Counted from the first letter of the stretch, positions 46,388 to 55,911 are shown. The stretch: 64,000 nt of DNA from Staphylococcus nepalensis (GCF_014635045.1 NZ_BMCF01000007.1:35776-99775), one strand, 5' to 3'. Made by a program: numbers and translations. Notes: generated by a model from the letters alone, not told the origin.

Positions 46388-47891
46388 AAATACCGTTATT
46401 GATATCCTCTAGCATTGCATCCACTGTAATTTTAGCGCTCGTCAAGACGATAGGAACGCCTGCGCCCGGATGCACACTTGCCCCAGCAAAATATAAATTT
46501 TTGTAATCTCTACTTACATTAGGTGGTCTATAGTAATTACTTTGTGCTAATGTAGGCATTAAACCAAAGGCAGCCCCAAATTTCGCATTATAATCGCCTT
46601 CAAAATCTTTAGGCGTATAAATCATTTCAGTGACCACGTGTGCTTTTAAGTTTTCCAATGCTTTAATGGTAGAAAGTTTATTATAAATAATATCTTTCAC
46701 ATATGCGATTGTTGTCTCATCAGACCAATTTGCATCACTTGTTTTCAATTCTGGGACAGGCATAAGTACATAAACACCTGTCTGACCTTCTGGTGCTAAT
46801 GACTTATCCTCCACGCTTGGCGCATATACATATATGGAAGGGTCAGCTGGTATTTCCCCGGAAAAGATTTCATTTATATTATTATCAAAATCCTTAGAAA
46901 ATATAACATTATGTAACAAAATTTCTTCAGATAGATCTTTATCAACACCGATATACATTAAAAAGGCGGAACAAGAATAGTCCATGCCGTCAATTTTTTG
47001 TGTTGTGTATTTTGTAGGTTGATGTTTTTCTTTAATCAAATTGGTTGCAGCATATGGAAAGTCGGCAGTACATAGTATTTTGTCATATTTCTTGATCTCT
47101 CCATTTACTTTTAGACCTTCCGCACGCTTAAAACGTGTATCAATGATAATTTCTTCAACACTCGCTTCTGTATGGATTCGAGTACTTAACTCCTCATTCA
47201 ATGTTTGAAGTGCTTTGACGAAGCGATACATACCACCCTTAATAAAATGTACACCAAACATTAGCTCAATCATTGGGATAATAGAATATAAGGAAGGGCT
47301 CCGTTTAGGATCAATACCTATATACAATGTCTGGAATGCTAAGATTTTTTGTATTTTTTCATTATCAACATACTTTTCAATCAAGTTATCTGCTTTATCA
47401 AATGTTTTTAATTTCATTCCTTGATATAAAGTAAAAGGATTGTAAAAATCTGTAGGTTTTCTAAATGTTCGTTCTAAAAAGTGTTTCCGTGCAATTTCAT
47501 ACCTTTCGTATATGTCTGTTAAAAATGACATAAAGCCATGTGTTGAGCCAGGTTCAATTGCTTCGAGCATATCCCTTAATTGTGCAAGATCTGTAGGCAC
47601 ACGGATTTGGTCAGATTCGCTAAAATACACGTCATATATATGAGATAATTGTTTAATTTCCAAGTAGTCGTTCATATTTCTATGTGCATAATTAAAAACA
47701 TCACGATAAATTTCAGGCATCATTACAATGGTTGGTCCCATATCAAACGTAAATCCGTCTTTCTTAATTTGGTTCATTCTGCCGCCTATCTGTTTATTTT
47801 TCTCATATACATCTACTTGGTGTCCGTTTGCTGCTAACCTTGAAGCTGCAGCTAAACCCGAAACACCGCCGCCTATAACTGCAATCTTCAT
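46386..47891 (-). CDS. crtN: 4,4'-diapophytoene (dehydrosqualene) desaturase
   Basis: The 501-residue FAD enzyme desaturates dehydrosqualene to 4,4'-diaponeurosporene, the yellow precursor of staphyloxanthin. It starts KIAVIGGGVSGLAAASRLAANGHQVDVYEKN (dinucleotide-binding motif). GFTFDMGPTIVMMPEIYRDVF and FAGASVHPGAGVPIVLTSAKITVDAM are family signatures near-identical in order to S. aureus CrtN. AGGAG is spaced for the ATG at 47891, and the start overlaps the crtM stop by four bases (ATGA). It is the last gene of the operon. Confidence 0.95.
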   Translation of the reverse strand: MKIAVIGGGVSGLAAASRLAANGHQVDVYEKNKQIGGRMNQIKKDGFTFDMGPTIVMMPEIYRDVFNYAHRNMNDYLEIKQLSHIYDVYFSESDQIRVPTDLAQLRDMLEAIEPGSTHGFMSFLTDIYERYEIARKHFLERTFRKPTDFYNPFTLYQGMKLKTFDKADNLIEKYVDNEKIQKILAFQTLYIGIDPKRSPSLYSIIPMIELMFGVHFIKGGMYRFVKALQTLNEELSTRIHTEASVEEIIIDTRFKRAEGLKVNGEIKKYDKILCTADFPYAATNLIKEKHQPTKYTTQKIDGMDYSCSAFLMYIGVDKDLSEEILLHNVIFSKDFDNNINEIFSGEIPADPSIYVYAPSVEDKSLAPEGQTGVYVLMPVPELKTSDANWSDETTIAYVKDIIYNKLSTIKALENLKAHVVTEMIYTPKDFEGDYNAKFGAAFGLMPTLAQSNYYRPPNVSRDYKNLYFAGASVHPGAGVPIVLTSAKITVDAMLEDINNGI

Positions 47892-48763
47892 ATTGTTTCA
47901 CTCCTATTGTATTTTGCAATAATATCTCTATAAATTTTTAGTTTTTTCACTTTACTTACATATACCTTTTTGTGTAACGTATAGCCTGACTTTCTCACTT
48001 CTTCAAGAATTTCAAGGTAGGCATAAGCCGCTAATTCAATAATGTAACGAACATCTTCATCAAAATGTACAACACCATTTAATGCTATGTTATACAGTTG
48101 CATTGCTTCATGGGCGTAACTTTCCCATAAGTCTATATAATCTTGTGTGATGCCCTCACTGTAGATAGCTTGAACATCGACCTTATATTGAGCTAATTTA
48201 GTTTCACTGAGATAAATTCTACCATTCTGGAAATCTTCGCCCACATCTCTTAAAATATTAGTTATTTGTAGTGCTTTACCTAAAGCAATAGCAGCGGCTT
48301 CAGCTTGTTTAGGGTTTGCTTCTCTTTGTGATGCTAAAATAGGTGTTAGACATTCACCAACAGTACCAGCCACGCCATAACAATAATGATATAAATCAGT
48401 ATCTGTGCGCATCATTGTTAAATCAGAGTCTTCTTTTACATATTGAATCAAGGTCCGTAATGGTTTTTGCGGGATTGCGTAAGTATCCAAAGTGTCATTA
48501 AATGCGTTCATAATCGCCCCATCACTTTGATAACGTTGAGCATGATGACTATAAATACTTTCTAAATCATGCGCTATATCACCTAATCGTTCAAGGTCTT
48601 TATACTTATCTATACTGTCATCAATCATTCGACACACTGCATAAATGGCCCATATCGCTTTTTTTCTTTTAAGTTCTAAAAAATCAAAGGCATAAGAAAA
48701 TGTCTTTGAATGTATCTTCATAATATTGTGACAGTGTTTATAATCTCTCTCTAATTGATTCAC
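47888..48763 (-). CDS. crtM: 4,4'-diapophytoene (dehydrosqualene) synthase
   Basis: The 291-residue enzyme joins two farnesyl diphosphates to dehydrosqualene, the first step of the pigment pathway. It has the two aspartate motifs of squalene/phytoene synthases: DDSID (in AVCRMIDDSIDKY) and NILRDVGEDFQNGRIYL. YCYGVAGTVGECLTPIL is also conserved. A frame starts earlier at 48793, but CGAGGAGG lies seven bases before a GTG at 48763, and S. aureus CrtM begins at the same place relative to YKHCHNIMKIHSKTFSYAF. GTG is therefore taken as the start. Confidence 0.93.
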   Translation of the reverse strand: MNQLERDYKHCHNIMKIHSKTFSYAFDFLELKRKKAIWAIYAVCRMIDDSIDKYKDLERLGDIAHDLESIYSHHAQRYQSDGAIMNAFNDTLDTYAIPQKPLRTLIQYVKEDSDLTMMRTDTDLYHYCYGVAGTVGECLTPILASQREANPKQAEAAAIALGKALQITNILRDVGEDFQNGRIYLSETKLAQYKVDVQAIYSEGITQDYIDLWESYAHEAMQLYNIALNGVVHFDEDVRYIIELAAYAYLEILEEVRKSGYTLHKKVYVSKVKKLKIYRDIIAKYNRSETI

Positions 48764-48819
48764 TTGTTGTCCTCCTCGAAAATACGTCGGCATCCCTTTC
48801 CGTTAATATAAAAATTAAT

Positions 48820-49920
48820 CTATAAATCTATTTTTCGGCCTTTCCAGTGTATGCGTTTGAAAATGTTGATATCTAACCACGATTTAAAAAATATTCCTAC
48901 AAAACATACCAAAAGCAATGGATGACAAATACTCGCAATAAAATTAAAATTGCCAGTTCTTCGAATAAATATGTGGAATTGCCACGCATACATAAGATAT
49001 ATAATGATAGCTAACATTATATATATGAAACCTAACTTGGTAGCAAATAAGATAGTCAAAGTAGATATAATGGATCCAAATAACCATAAAAATACTAAAG
49101 CAAGTGTAGATTTTTGGGTCGCTTTGGAACCAAGGGCAAAATGTTTACTCCAACCTTCTAATAGTGTTACGAACCCTTGCGGATACATTCTAAAATTAAC
49201 TGCCCCTTGTCCTTCAAACAAATCAACAGGTAAATTAAAATCATGATATGCGTTACTTAAGGCAAAACCTTCGATCACTTTATCTTTTGCATTTAAATGA
49301 CCACGTGTCAGTTTATAATCTTGCTTATTAGTTAAAATTAATGGCCCGAACGCACTTTGCTTATTATTCAAAGTCTCCGTTATTGAAAATTTGTTCATTC
49401 CTACAATAGTCATCAAATTAAATATTGCAGAGCCATTCTCATATATTTGTTTTATCTTATGGAAAGGTTGGATAGAAAGTAATCCTTTATCTCCTTGTAG
49501 ATGATATTGGTTTACTATGCGCCATATGCTCGTTTCGCTTGTAAATTGAATATCAGCATCCACAAACATCAATAAATCATTTGTTGCATATCGGCTTCCT
49601 TCCCAACAAGCATGTGATTTACCTTTCCACGCCTTATCATTGTTAACCGTATATGCTTTTGCGCCGTAATGTACTGCAATGGCTTGCGTATTATCTGTCG
49701 AATCATCATCCATGACGATAACTTCTATACGCTCGTTCTTAGGTATACTGTTAAGCAATTTAGGCAAATTTGCCGCTTCATTTCTCGCAGGAACAATAAC
49801 ACTGACGACTGTCTTATTTTCCTTTATTTTACTAGTAATCGTAGCGCGATACATGTACATACACTTTCCGCTTAACATGGAAGCTAAAGTGAATACTATC
49901 GCTATGATATAAGATATCAT
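48820..49920 (-). CDS. crtQ: 4,4'-diaponeurosporenoate glycosyltransferase
   Basis: The 366-residue GT2-family membrane enzyme glucosylates 4,4'-diaponeurosporenoate in the staphyloxanthin pathway. VSVIVPARNEAANLPKLLNSIP and VIVMDDDSTDNTQAIA form the nucleotide-sugar fold with the DDD motif. FVDADIQF carries the second Asp set. GQGAVNFRMYPQGFVTLLEGWSKHFALGS is conserved in CrtQ. One N-terminal and two to three C-terminal membrane segments are visible. It follows crtP by six bases. Confidence 0.93.
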   Translation of the reverse strand: MISYIIAIVFTLASMLSGKCMYMYRATITSKIKENKTVVSVIVPARNEAANLPKLLNSIPKNERIEVIVMDDDSTDNTQAIAVHYGAKAYTVNNDKAWKGKSHACWEGSRYATNDLLMFVDADIQFTSETSIWRIVNQYHLQGDKGLLSIQPFHKIKQIYENGSAIFNLMTIVGMNKFSITETLNNKQSAFGPLILTNKQDYKLTRGHLNAKDKVIEGFALSNAYHDFNLPVDLFEGQGAVNFRMYPQGFVTLLEGWSKHFALGSKATQKSTLALVFLWLFGSIISTLTILFATKLGFIYIMLAIIIYLMYAWQFHIFIRRTGNFNFIASICHPLLLVCFVGIFFKSWLDINIFKRIHWKGRKIDL

Positions 49921-49926
49921 CTGTTA

Positions 49927-51417
49927 TCAACTACTTTCTTCAGCGATAATAGCTTCTGCAACTTGCATACCGCTTAGCGTAACCATCGGCATTCCCGCTC
50001 CAGGATTTACAGAACCACCTACAAAATACAAATTTTTGAAGTATTGGCTTTTTTTCGGAAACTTAAACCCTTTATTCTTTTTCTTATTCGATACTACACC
50101 GTAAATGGCACCTTTATTAGAACTATAAGTGTTTTCTATATCATGCGGCGTCCACACATCTTCATAGACGATATGTTGTCTTAAATTTTTCAAGCCCATA
50201 GACTCTAATTTATCAAGTATACGCTCGCGAAATTGGAGATATGCCTGTTCACTCAATGGCTGCGCTTGAATATAAGGTATATGTGGTAAAATTTTTATAT
50301 TTTCATATCCTGTAGGGGCCTGTGAGTCATCTGTTTTATTGGTATTGACTACATAAATTGTCGGATCTTGAGGCAAAACATATTGGTGAAAGACTTCATC
50401 AAAATTATTTTTCGAATGGTTAGAAAAGAAAAAGTTGTGATGTCGGAGTTCTGGATAACTTTTGTCTATACCTAGATGCATTACATAACCTGAACTCGCG
50501 GGTTCAAACTTACGTTCTAACTTATTTATTTTATTTTCATCAAAATTCAATAAATTTTTATAGACAGGAATCACTTCCATATTAGATATAATGTAATCTG
50601 CATAGATGTTTTTGTTATTTGCTAAGGTTATTCCAGTAACTTTATTTTCGCTATTATAATTTATACGTTTTACATATGCATCAAAATGTATAACCACGCC
50701 TAATTCTCGTGCTAGTTGCTCCATCGCACCAGCTAATTTATGAATGCCCCCATCTACATACCATAATCCTTCAGCATGTTGCATTTGAGGCAGTAAACTC
50801 AACACAGCCGGAGCGTCATAAGATGATGAACCTACATACTTGATAAAGTACCCTAACATTTTTCTTAAATAAGGATTATCTACTCTTTTATCAATAGCTT
50901 GTTGCATGGTATGAAAGTAATCAAATTTTTTCAATGCAGTCAATGGCCCATGATAACGAATTATTTCAGAAATCGTGTCTAAACCTTTATCAAAATAACT
51001 CTTTTCAGCCGTTTCATGAATCTGTTTCGCATAGTTAAAAAACGCAGTAAGCTGCTGTATATCCTTATCTGTGACTGTCTTATTATTTATCAATGTATCT
51101 TGCATAGATTCATATAAATCTATCATTTCACCATCAGGATAGACGTTTCTTATCTGCAAATCTAATTTACGAATGTTCACATAATCTGCTAGCCTTTTAC
51201 CACATTGCTGGAATAAACGTTGAAATATTTTAGGCATAGTTAAAATAGAAGGGCCAAGATCAAAACCAAAATCTTCCGTCTCTAATCTATTCACTTTTCC
51301 ACCAATGTGATTATTTTGCTCATATAAATCCACATGATAGCCTGCTTGAGCCATTCGAATTGCACTAGCGATGCCGCCTAGACCGCCTCCAATAACAATA
51401 ACTTGCTTATTTACCAT
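49927..51417 (-). CDS. crtP: 4,4'-diaponeurosporene oxygenase
   Basis: The 496-residue FAD enzyme is a CrtN relative that oxidises the terminal methyl group of 4,4'-diaponeurosporene. It starts [32 protein letters not shown], has [21 protein letters not shown], and ends [29 protein letters not shown]. In S. aureus AldH, encoded elsewhere, completes the oxidation to the acid; it is not in this window. AAGGGAGATTAA is placed before the ATG, at the end of crtO. Confidence 0.93.
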   Translation of the reverse strand: MVNKQVIVIGGGLGGIASAIRMAQAGYHVDLYEQNNHIGGKVNRLETEDFGFDLGPSILTMPKIFQRLFQQCGKRLADYVNIRKLDLQIRNVYPDGEMIDLYESMQDTLINNKTVTDKDIQQLTAFFNYAKQIHETAEKSYFDKGLDTISEIIRYHGPLTALKKFDYFHTMQQAIDKRVDNPYLRKMLGYFIKYVGSSSYDAPAVLSLLPQMQHAEGLWYVDGGIHKLAGAMEQLARELGVVIHFDAYVKRINYNSENKVTGITLANNKNIYADYIISNMEVIPVYKNLLNFDENKINKLERKFEPASSGYVMHLGIDKSYPELRHHNFFFSNHSKNNFDEVFHQYVLPQDPTIYVVNTNKTDDSQAPTGYENIKILPHIPYIQAQPLSEQAYLQFRERILDKLESMGLKNLRQHIVYEDVWTPHDIENTYSSNKGAIYGVVSNKKKNKGFKFPKKSQYFKNLYFVGGSVNPGAGMPMVTLSGMQVAEAIIAEESS

Positions 51418-51891
51418 TTAATCTCCCTTTCTTTTTAACTTTCTCAAATAAACACGTTCCAATTTAGGGCGATTATAGCGCTGCACTATGATGCAAGGTA
51501 CATTAGCTATAACGACATATACTAGATTTATCATTTTTACGCTGCTTGATGACTTTGCAAATACAATAACAGGCACTATAGACAGCAAGTGGACAAACTC
51601 CGCACGTCTCGTTTCTAATATAAATTGGCGTACTTCGTCCGCATGACTCGATTTATCAAAGTTTGATTTACTGATAATAGTCGAATTTATACGTTGGCCA
51701 TCCGGCAAATGATTTTTCCAATATTGGACTTTAACGACTTTTTGCCACAATTGGCCTTCTTGTTCAATTGGCCAACTTTTAAAATATATATGCCCGTTTT
51801 CTAAACATTTACGGCTTATATATGTGCCAAGTTGAGCAATAATCATTTGAATAACAAACCAGTATAGCGCATTATATATTATCTTTTTCAT
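51418..51891 (-). CDS. crtO: Glycosyl-4,4'-diaponeurosporenoate acyltransferase
   Basis: The 157-residue membrane protein adds the fatty acyl chain that completes staphyloxanthin. KKIIYNALYWFVIQMIIAQLGTYIS is the first membrane segment. KSWPIEQEGQLWQKVVKVQYWKNHLPDGQ is the conserved CrtO core, and a second hydrophobic hairpin lies at about residues 100-140. A TTG codon precedes the ATG at 51891. The gene begins four bases after the TspO stop, unlike the S. aureus layout as I know it, where crtO is the first gene. Translational coupling with tspO is likely. Confidence 0.9.
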   Translation of the reverse strand: MKKIIYNALYWFVIQMIIAQLGTYISRKCLENGHIYFKSWPIEQEGQLWQKVVKVQYWKNHLPDGQRINSTIISKSNFDKSSHADEVRQFILETRRAEFVHLLSIVPVIVFAKSSSSVKMINLVYVVIANVPCIIVQRYNRPKLERVYLRKLKRKGD

Positions 51892-51895
51892 CAAT

Positions 51896-52396
51896 TTAGT
51901 GCTCAGTTTTTCCTGTATAGTTTGGGTTCTCTTTATTTAAAAACCAGTTACCTGCTGTTAAATACGTCGCAAATGCGCTCCAAAGCACGTATGGCACAAG
52001 CAATATGCCAGCAACTTTCTTCACATTGAAAAATTTTACAGTTGTAGTTACTACTGCACCAAGCAATACAACACTCTCTACTAATGCACTAAAGCGCAAC
52101 TTATATTTAAAGTACAAGATAGACCATAAGTAATTAAGTCCTAATTGCGTATAGTAAATGCCTTTTAAAGTCTTACGCTCTGATTGATTAGTCACTAGTA
52201 CATAAGCGACACCCATAGTTGTATAAAGTATTGGCCACACGATAGGAAAGACATAGCCGGGTGGTGAAAAAGGCGGTTTGACATTTTTTTTATAGTCTTT
52301 ACGTGCATTTTTCACTGCAAATTTGCCCATGAACTTACCACCGAAAATCGGCGTTATAACTTTAGTGGTTGATTTGATAATATCGATTGCTGTCAT
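51896..52396 (-). CDS. tspO: TspO/MBR-family protein at the head of the crt genes
   Basis: The 166-residue protein has five expected membrane segments and the TspO signature: VKPPFSPPGYVFPIVWPILYTTMGVAYVLV, then LNYLWSILYFKYKLRFSALVESVVLLGA and WSAFATYLTAGNWFLN. TspO proteins bind porphyrins and related ligands; in Rhodobacter the homologue CrtK lies in a carotenoid gene cluster and affects pigment gene expression. Here the stop is four bases from crtO and the start 46 bases after the SDR gene, so it is part of the pigment transcript. A sensing role for tetrapyrroles, light or oxygen is inferred. Confidence 0.85.
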   Translation of the reverse strand: MTAIDIIKSTTKVITPIFGGKFMGKFAVKNARKDYKKNVKPPFSPPGYVFPIVWPILYTTMGVAYVLVTNQSERKTLKGIYYTQLGLNYLWSILYFKYKLRFSALVESVVLLGAVVTTTVKFFNVKKVAGILLVPYVLWSAFATYLTAGNWFLNKENPNYTGKTEH

Positions 52397-52442
52397 TGTT
52401 CATCCCTCTTTTTTTATAAGTGAATATCTTTATATATAACGG

Positions 52443-53942
52443 CTATAGTTCGGCGTTAGACATATTATTTTTTTTAGCTAAATATTTTTTTAATCCGTAT
52501 AGTTTTAATACAATCACACCTACAATAACGACTGGTAAAATAATTTTTTTCATATTTACACTTCTTTTTCTAGTACTTTTTTTAGTTTCTAACTTGAATT
52601 TGAAAAGATTCATTACACTTTTATGCACTTTAGCTTGTGTATACTTATAAACCCACCAAGGCAGCGTCGGCTCATATTCTTGTAACGCTATCATACATTC
52701 ATTGCTATAAGGCAACCTTCTAAATTCTAATCTTGCGTTGCCACCATTTGAATCTAGCGCAAAATCTCCACCGACAATGCGATACAAAATGCTATCCTCA
52801 TTAGATGCTACGCTATCTTTCCTTAGTAAAAGTAAATCTTTACCCAAACATGGTATTGTTATTGAGAAGTCGTTTTCATTAAAATCACTATTAACGACAT
52901 TTAATGTGATTTTGTTTAAGAAATCAGCATACAATGCCGTCACTTGACTCATAGTCATATCTTTAGGCAAGGTTACTCTTGAAATTGCTCGAACATCTTT
53001 AATCGCACGCTTGCTTGATTTTTTACGCTTCTTCTGTACAGTGTTTTCTTCCGCTAAAGCGTTACGTACACTCGTTTTATAATCGATTTTTCCAATAGAG
53101 ACACCTTCGACGGTATTTTCTTCATTTCTTACCATATCGTGAACCAAACTATCCATAAGCGGATAAACCATTTCTTTCGGCACCCCAGAAATTAATTTCA
53201 CCCAATACTTACTTAACCAAATTGGAATAATAGGTAAGTCTAAAGTAGGTAAACGTTTATCTAATACTTCAGCCGTTTGTTTGAATAAGTCTTTATATGT
53301 CATATGATTTGGTCCACCAATATCAATTGATTCATTGGCTTGTGGATGACGCGCTACGATTTTATAAAGCCCATTAATCACATCTTCAATAGCCACTGGT
53401 AATGTTGTGTTATACGCCCATTGCGGCAATAGTAACCCAGGTAGACGTTCTACTAATTTTTTTAATATTGGGTAAGAACTACCTTTAGAGCCTATAATCA
53501 AACCCGCTCTTAAAGTACTGACTGGTACGCCATACGCCCCTAAAATACGCTCACACTCTAGGCGACTTCTTAAATGTGGCGATAATTCATTTGTCTCAGG
53601 AATTAAACCACTCATAAACACAATGTGCTTAACTTGATTAACACTAGCTGCTTTTGCAAAATTATCTGCTAACAACGCATCCATATCTTCAAAACTTGCT
53701 TGCGTTAATTTAGCTGAAGGCATCATAGAATGGACTAAATATATAGCGATATCCACGCCTTTCATTACTTCTGTTATCTCATTTAAATCAAATAAGTCGG
53801 CAGACTTCCAAGTTACATTTTGTTCGTTCGTTTTATGCTCTATATGTCTAGAAATAGCGATAATTTCATAATTTTCTTTCAATTTTTTCATTAAATGGCC
53901 ACCAATATAACCCGAAGCGCCCGTTAACAGAATTTTTTTCAT
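52443..53942 (-). CDS. SDR/NAD(P)-binding protein with DUF2867-type C-terminus, first gene of the crt transcript
   Basis: The 499-residue protein has an N-terminal atypical SDR domain (KILLTGASGYIGGHLMKKLKENYEIIAISR, then IYLVHSMMPSAKLT). A basic linker (KKRKKSSKRAIKDVRAISR) joins a DUF2867-like domain (ADFLNKITLNVVN, then LRKDSVASNEDSILYRIVGGDFALDSNGGNARLEF). A membrane anchor lies near the end (IILPVVIVGVIVLKLYGL). It is directly upstream of tspO-crtOPQMN, suggesting a role tied to the membrane pigment or lipid. The reaction is unknown. GGAGGC precedes the start. Confidence 0.8.
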   Translation of the reverse strand: MKKILLTGASGYIGGHLMKKLKENYEIIAISRHIEHKTNEQNVTWKSADLFDLNEITEVMKGVDIAIYLVHSMMPSAKLTQASFEDMDALLADNFAKAASVNQVKHIVFMSGLIPETNELSPHLRSRLECERILGAYGVPVSTLRAGLIIGSKGSSYPILKKLVERLPGLLLPQWAYNTTLPVAIEDVINGLYKIVARHPQANESIDIGGPNHMTYKDLFKQTAEVLDKRLPTLDLPIIPIWLSKYWVKLISGVPKEMVYPLMDSLVHDMVRNEENTVEGVSIGKIDYKTSVRNALAEENTVQKKRKKSSKRAIKDVRAISRVTLPKDMTMSQVTALYADFLNKITLNVVNSDFNENDFSITIPCLGKDLLLLRKDSVASNEDSILYRIVGGDFALDSNGGNARLEFRRLPYSNECMIALQEYEPTLPWWVYKYTQAKVHKSVMNLFKFKLETKKSTRKRSVNMKKIILPVVIVGVIVLKLYGLKKYLAKKNNMSNAEL

Positions 53943-53960
53943 ATATTTAGCCTCCGATTA

Positions 53961-54001
53961 AAAAAGACGAGCAGGGAAACTTTACTTCAGCTCATCTTTT
54001 A
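53961..54001 (-). terminator. Terminator-like hairpin in the leader of the SDR-tspO-crt transcript
   Basis: On the minus strand AAAAGATGAGC pairs with GCTCGTCTTTT (one G-U) across 17 bases and runs into TTTTTT, 18 bases before the SDR start region. It lies between the sigma-B-like promoter and the first gene. It is either an attenuator or the terminator of the upstream membrane-protein gene. Confidence 0.7.
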
Positions 54002-54076
54002 CATAATAAGCTCACTTGCTCATTATTAAATAAATTTAGTATACATCATAAACACATCGTGTTTATTGGGTTTATT

Positions 54077-54101
54077 TTACCCTTTTACAACAAAATTAAT
54101 C
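54077..54101 (-). promoter_or_regulatory. Sigma-B-like promoter for the SDR-tspO-crtOPQMN transcript
   Basis: On the minus strand GATTAA (54096-54101), a 13-base spacer and GGGTAA (54077-54082) match the known sigma-B consensus GTTTAA-N12-15-GGGTAT at 5 of 6 and 5 of 6 positions. In S. aureus the crt operon is sigma-B dependent. It lies about 135 bases before the first gene. Confidence 0.55.
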
Positions 54102-54159
54102 GTTTGAGATTAAATTAAGCACAATTCGACGACTTCAAAACGTCCTCACTCATTGTCTT

Positions 54160-54879
54160 CTATGACTTTTTCATTCTTACCACGACAATAATAGCAGTTA
54201 TAAATAATAATAAACTTGCAGTGATTAATGTAACATCTAAACTTAAATAATAGTTGTTATTTTCTATATAGATACCATAAAAAGGCCATATCAATACCAG
54301 CGGGTATAGCCAATCTTTAAAAGATATTGCTATAAAGATACCAATGATCGTTGCTAATATCAACGCAATCATTGTCCAACTTAACTCATCTAAACCAAAT
54401 ATTGTTTGAATATGATTATTTAGCGCTAAAGAAAAAATATTAACAATTGTGGCAACCGTCGTCCAACCAAAGTAAATTGAAAATGGCAAACGGTTATACC
54501 CTCGATAGTCAGATAATATCACATACATTCGAGCAATATTATAAAGTAACGCTAAGATAACGATTACTGATACTAAGAACCATTGTTGTGTATAAACAAT
54601 AATCCAAGCACTGTTTAACAGGAAGTTAATGATAGGAAGATACTTCAATCGACTTACGATTTTTTTATTATGCGAACGTATCATCAATAACTTGATTAGC
54701 CATGCTAAAATAAGCACATAAATTAAGCCCCAAATTGCAAACGCAAAACCAGCAGGTTGAATCATTGCTTGTTTGTCTTCGGCGATATTTCCGATATTGC
54801 TACCACTTAAATAATTAATTGCAATCATAATTAAAAATGCAATAACATATAAAAGCACCCATTTTCTTTGCCTTGTCAT
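54160..54879 (-). CDS. TspO-related (tryptophan-rich sensory protein-like) six-span membrane protein
   Basis: The 239-residue protein has about six to seven hydrophobic segments. The segment NYLSGSNIGNIAEDKQAMIQPAGFAFAIWGLIYVLILAWLI is typical of the larger bacterial TspO-related proteins, distinct from classical TspO. It lies directly upstream of the carotenoid transcript in the same direction, separated by the sigma-B-like promoter and a terminator. Having two TspO-type proteins around the pigment genes suggests, but does not prove, a common function. Confidence 0.78.
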   Translation of the reverse strand: MTRQRKWVLLYVIAFLIMIAINYLSGSNIGNIAEDKQAMIQPAGFAFAIWGLIYVLILAWLIKLLMIRSHNKKIVSRLKYLPIINFLLNSAWIIVYTQQWFLVSVIVILALLYNIARMYVILSDYRGYNRLPFSIYFGWTTVATIVNIFSLALNNHIQTIFGLDELSWTMIALILATIIGIFIAISFKDWLYPLVLIWPFYGIYIENNNYYLSLDVTLITASLLLFITAIIVVVRMKKS

Positions 54880-55509
54880 TATAAAGCCCCCTACATTGCA
54901 CCTATTATAATCGTCCTTATATCATTATTTCTTATTTTATAATCACTATTTTTAGATGCGCATTGCGTTATCACTTGCGCATTATAAACAATGAAAAAGT
55001 GCGTAAAATACCACTTTATACTTTTCCCTAATTCCAAAAATTCATTCTTAAATAACATAGATAACACACTTTTTCTCTATACGCTTTTAAATACTATATT
55101 GCTTCACTTATTTTGGCCCAAAGCATATCGCAAATAAGGTAACAATTACTTTCACTGAATTTGACGCTTTTTTATAAAAAACACTTCCATTTAAAATCCA
55201 AGATAATTTGGATTCAATGAAAGTGTGCATGGTTCACTCTATTTTTTGGAAGTAACTTAAATCACTGGCTGGGCTTAACAAAGCGCCCGAACATTAGCTT
55301 ATCGGAATAAAAAGACCTTATACTAAGTTTTTAAAGAAGGTAACAATGCGTTTTCTTCAACATCATACAAATAGCAGGTAGCATAACAAACATTCGTCTA
55401 TTTCTTTTTATTATCATCATAAAATTTTCTATATGATTTTTTAAAAGAGTTGCTGTCACCTGTCACGATCAACTCACACTAAATTGATATGTTAATTACA
55501 TATTCAAAT
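54880..55509. other. Intergenic region between the TspO-related gene and the DUF1722 gene
   Basis: This 630-base AT-rich gap holds a hairpin element at 55185-55231 related to the ptsG terminator. Both flanking genes are on the minus strand. No coding frame was recognised. Confidence 0.5.
55185..55231. terminator. Interspersed terminator-like element, second copy
   Basis: ATAAAAAACACTTCCAT, an inner ATCC/GGAT hairpin, and ATTCAATGAAAGTGT resemble the structure at 1397-1452, which has ATAAAAAACACTCTCGT and ATTCAACGAAAGTGT. The stems are AACACTT with AAGTGT. Confidence 0.55.
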
Positions 55510-55911
55510 TTAGTTGGCAATCTTTATTTTAAAGTTCTTAATTAAACTGGAATCTTTTAGATAAGTCACATCGTAAAACATCGCCATGCAATAAATAAAA
55601 TAAATCAGTGTGGTTGCCTCTACTTGATCCAATACATACTGTTCTTTTAGCTTTTTAAATAATTCCTTTTCTGACGGTTCACAAACCTTTTTAAAGTAAC
55701 CCCATACATGAGAAAATGCGTTAACGACAGACCCTTTACTAGGTTCAATCAATAAAGCACTATGAATCATGTCTCTCACTTCATAGTATTCATATTTATC
55801 TTTCATCATTTTTCTGATACGGTTATAGCTGTTTTGATCATGCCACATAACTTCGTACTTGTACTTTTTCCATAACATCTCAATGTCATATCTATGCTTG
55901 ATACTTATCAC
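55510..55911 (-). CDS. DUF1722 (YbgA-like) protein
   Basis: The 133-residue protein resembles the YbgA/DUF1722 domain: LWKKYKYEVMWHDQNSYNRIRKMMKDKYEYYEVRDMIHSALLIEPSKGSVVNAFSHVWGYFKKVCEPSEKELFKKLKEQY. Such domains are often found fused or next to DUF523 or photolyase genes; phrB is in the window but 10 kb away. The start is odd. The only standard upstream codon is a GTG (55911) that touches the AAAGGAG, while the first ATG (55878) begins inside the conserved region. A rare start codon is possible. Confidence 0.72.
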   Translation of the reverse strand: MISIKHRYDIEMLWKKYKYEVMWHDQNSYNRIRKMMKDKYEYYEVRDMIHSALLIEPSKGSVVNAFSHVWGYFKKVCEPSEKELFKKLKEQYVLDQVEATTLIYFIYCMAMFYDVTYLKDSSLIKNFKIKIAN

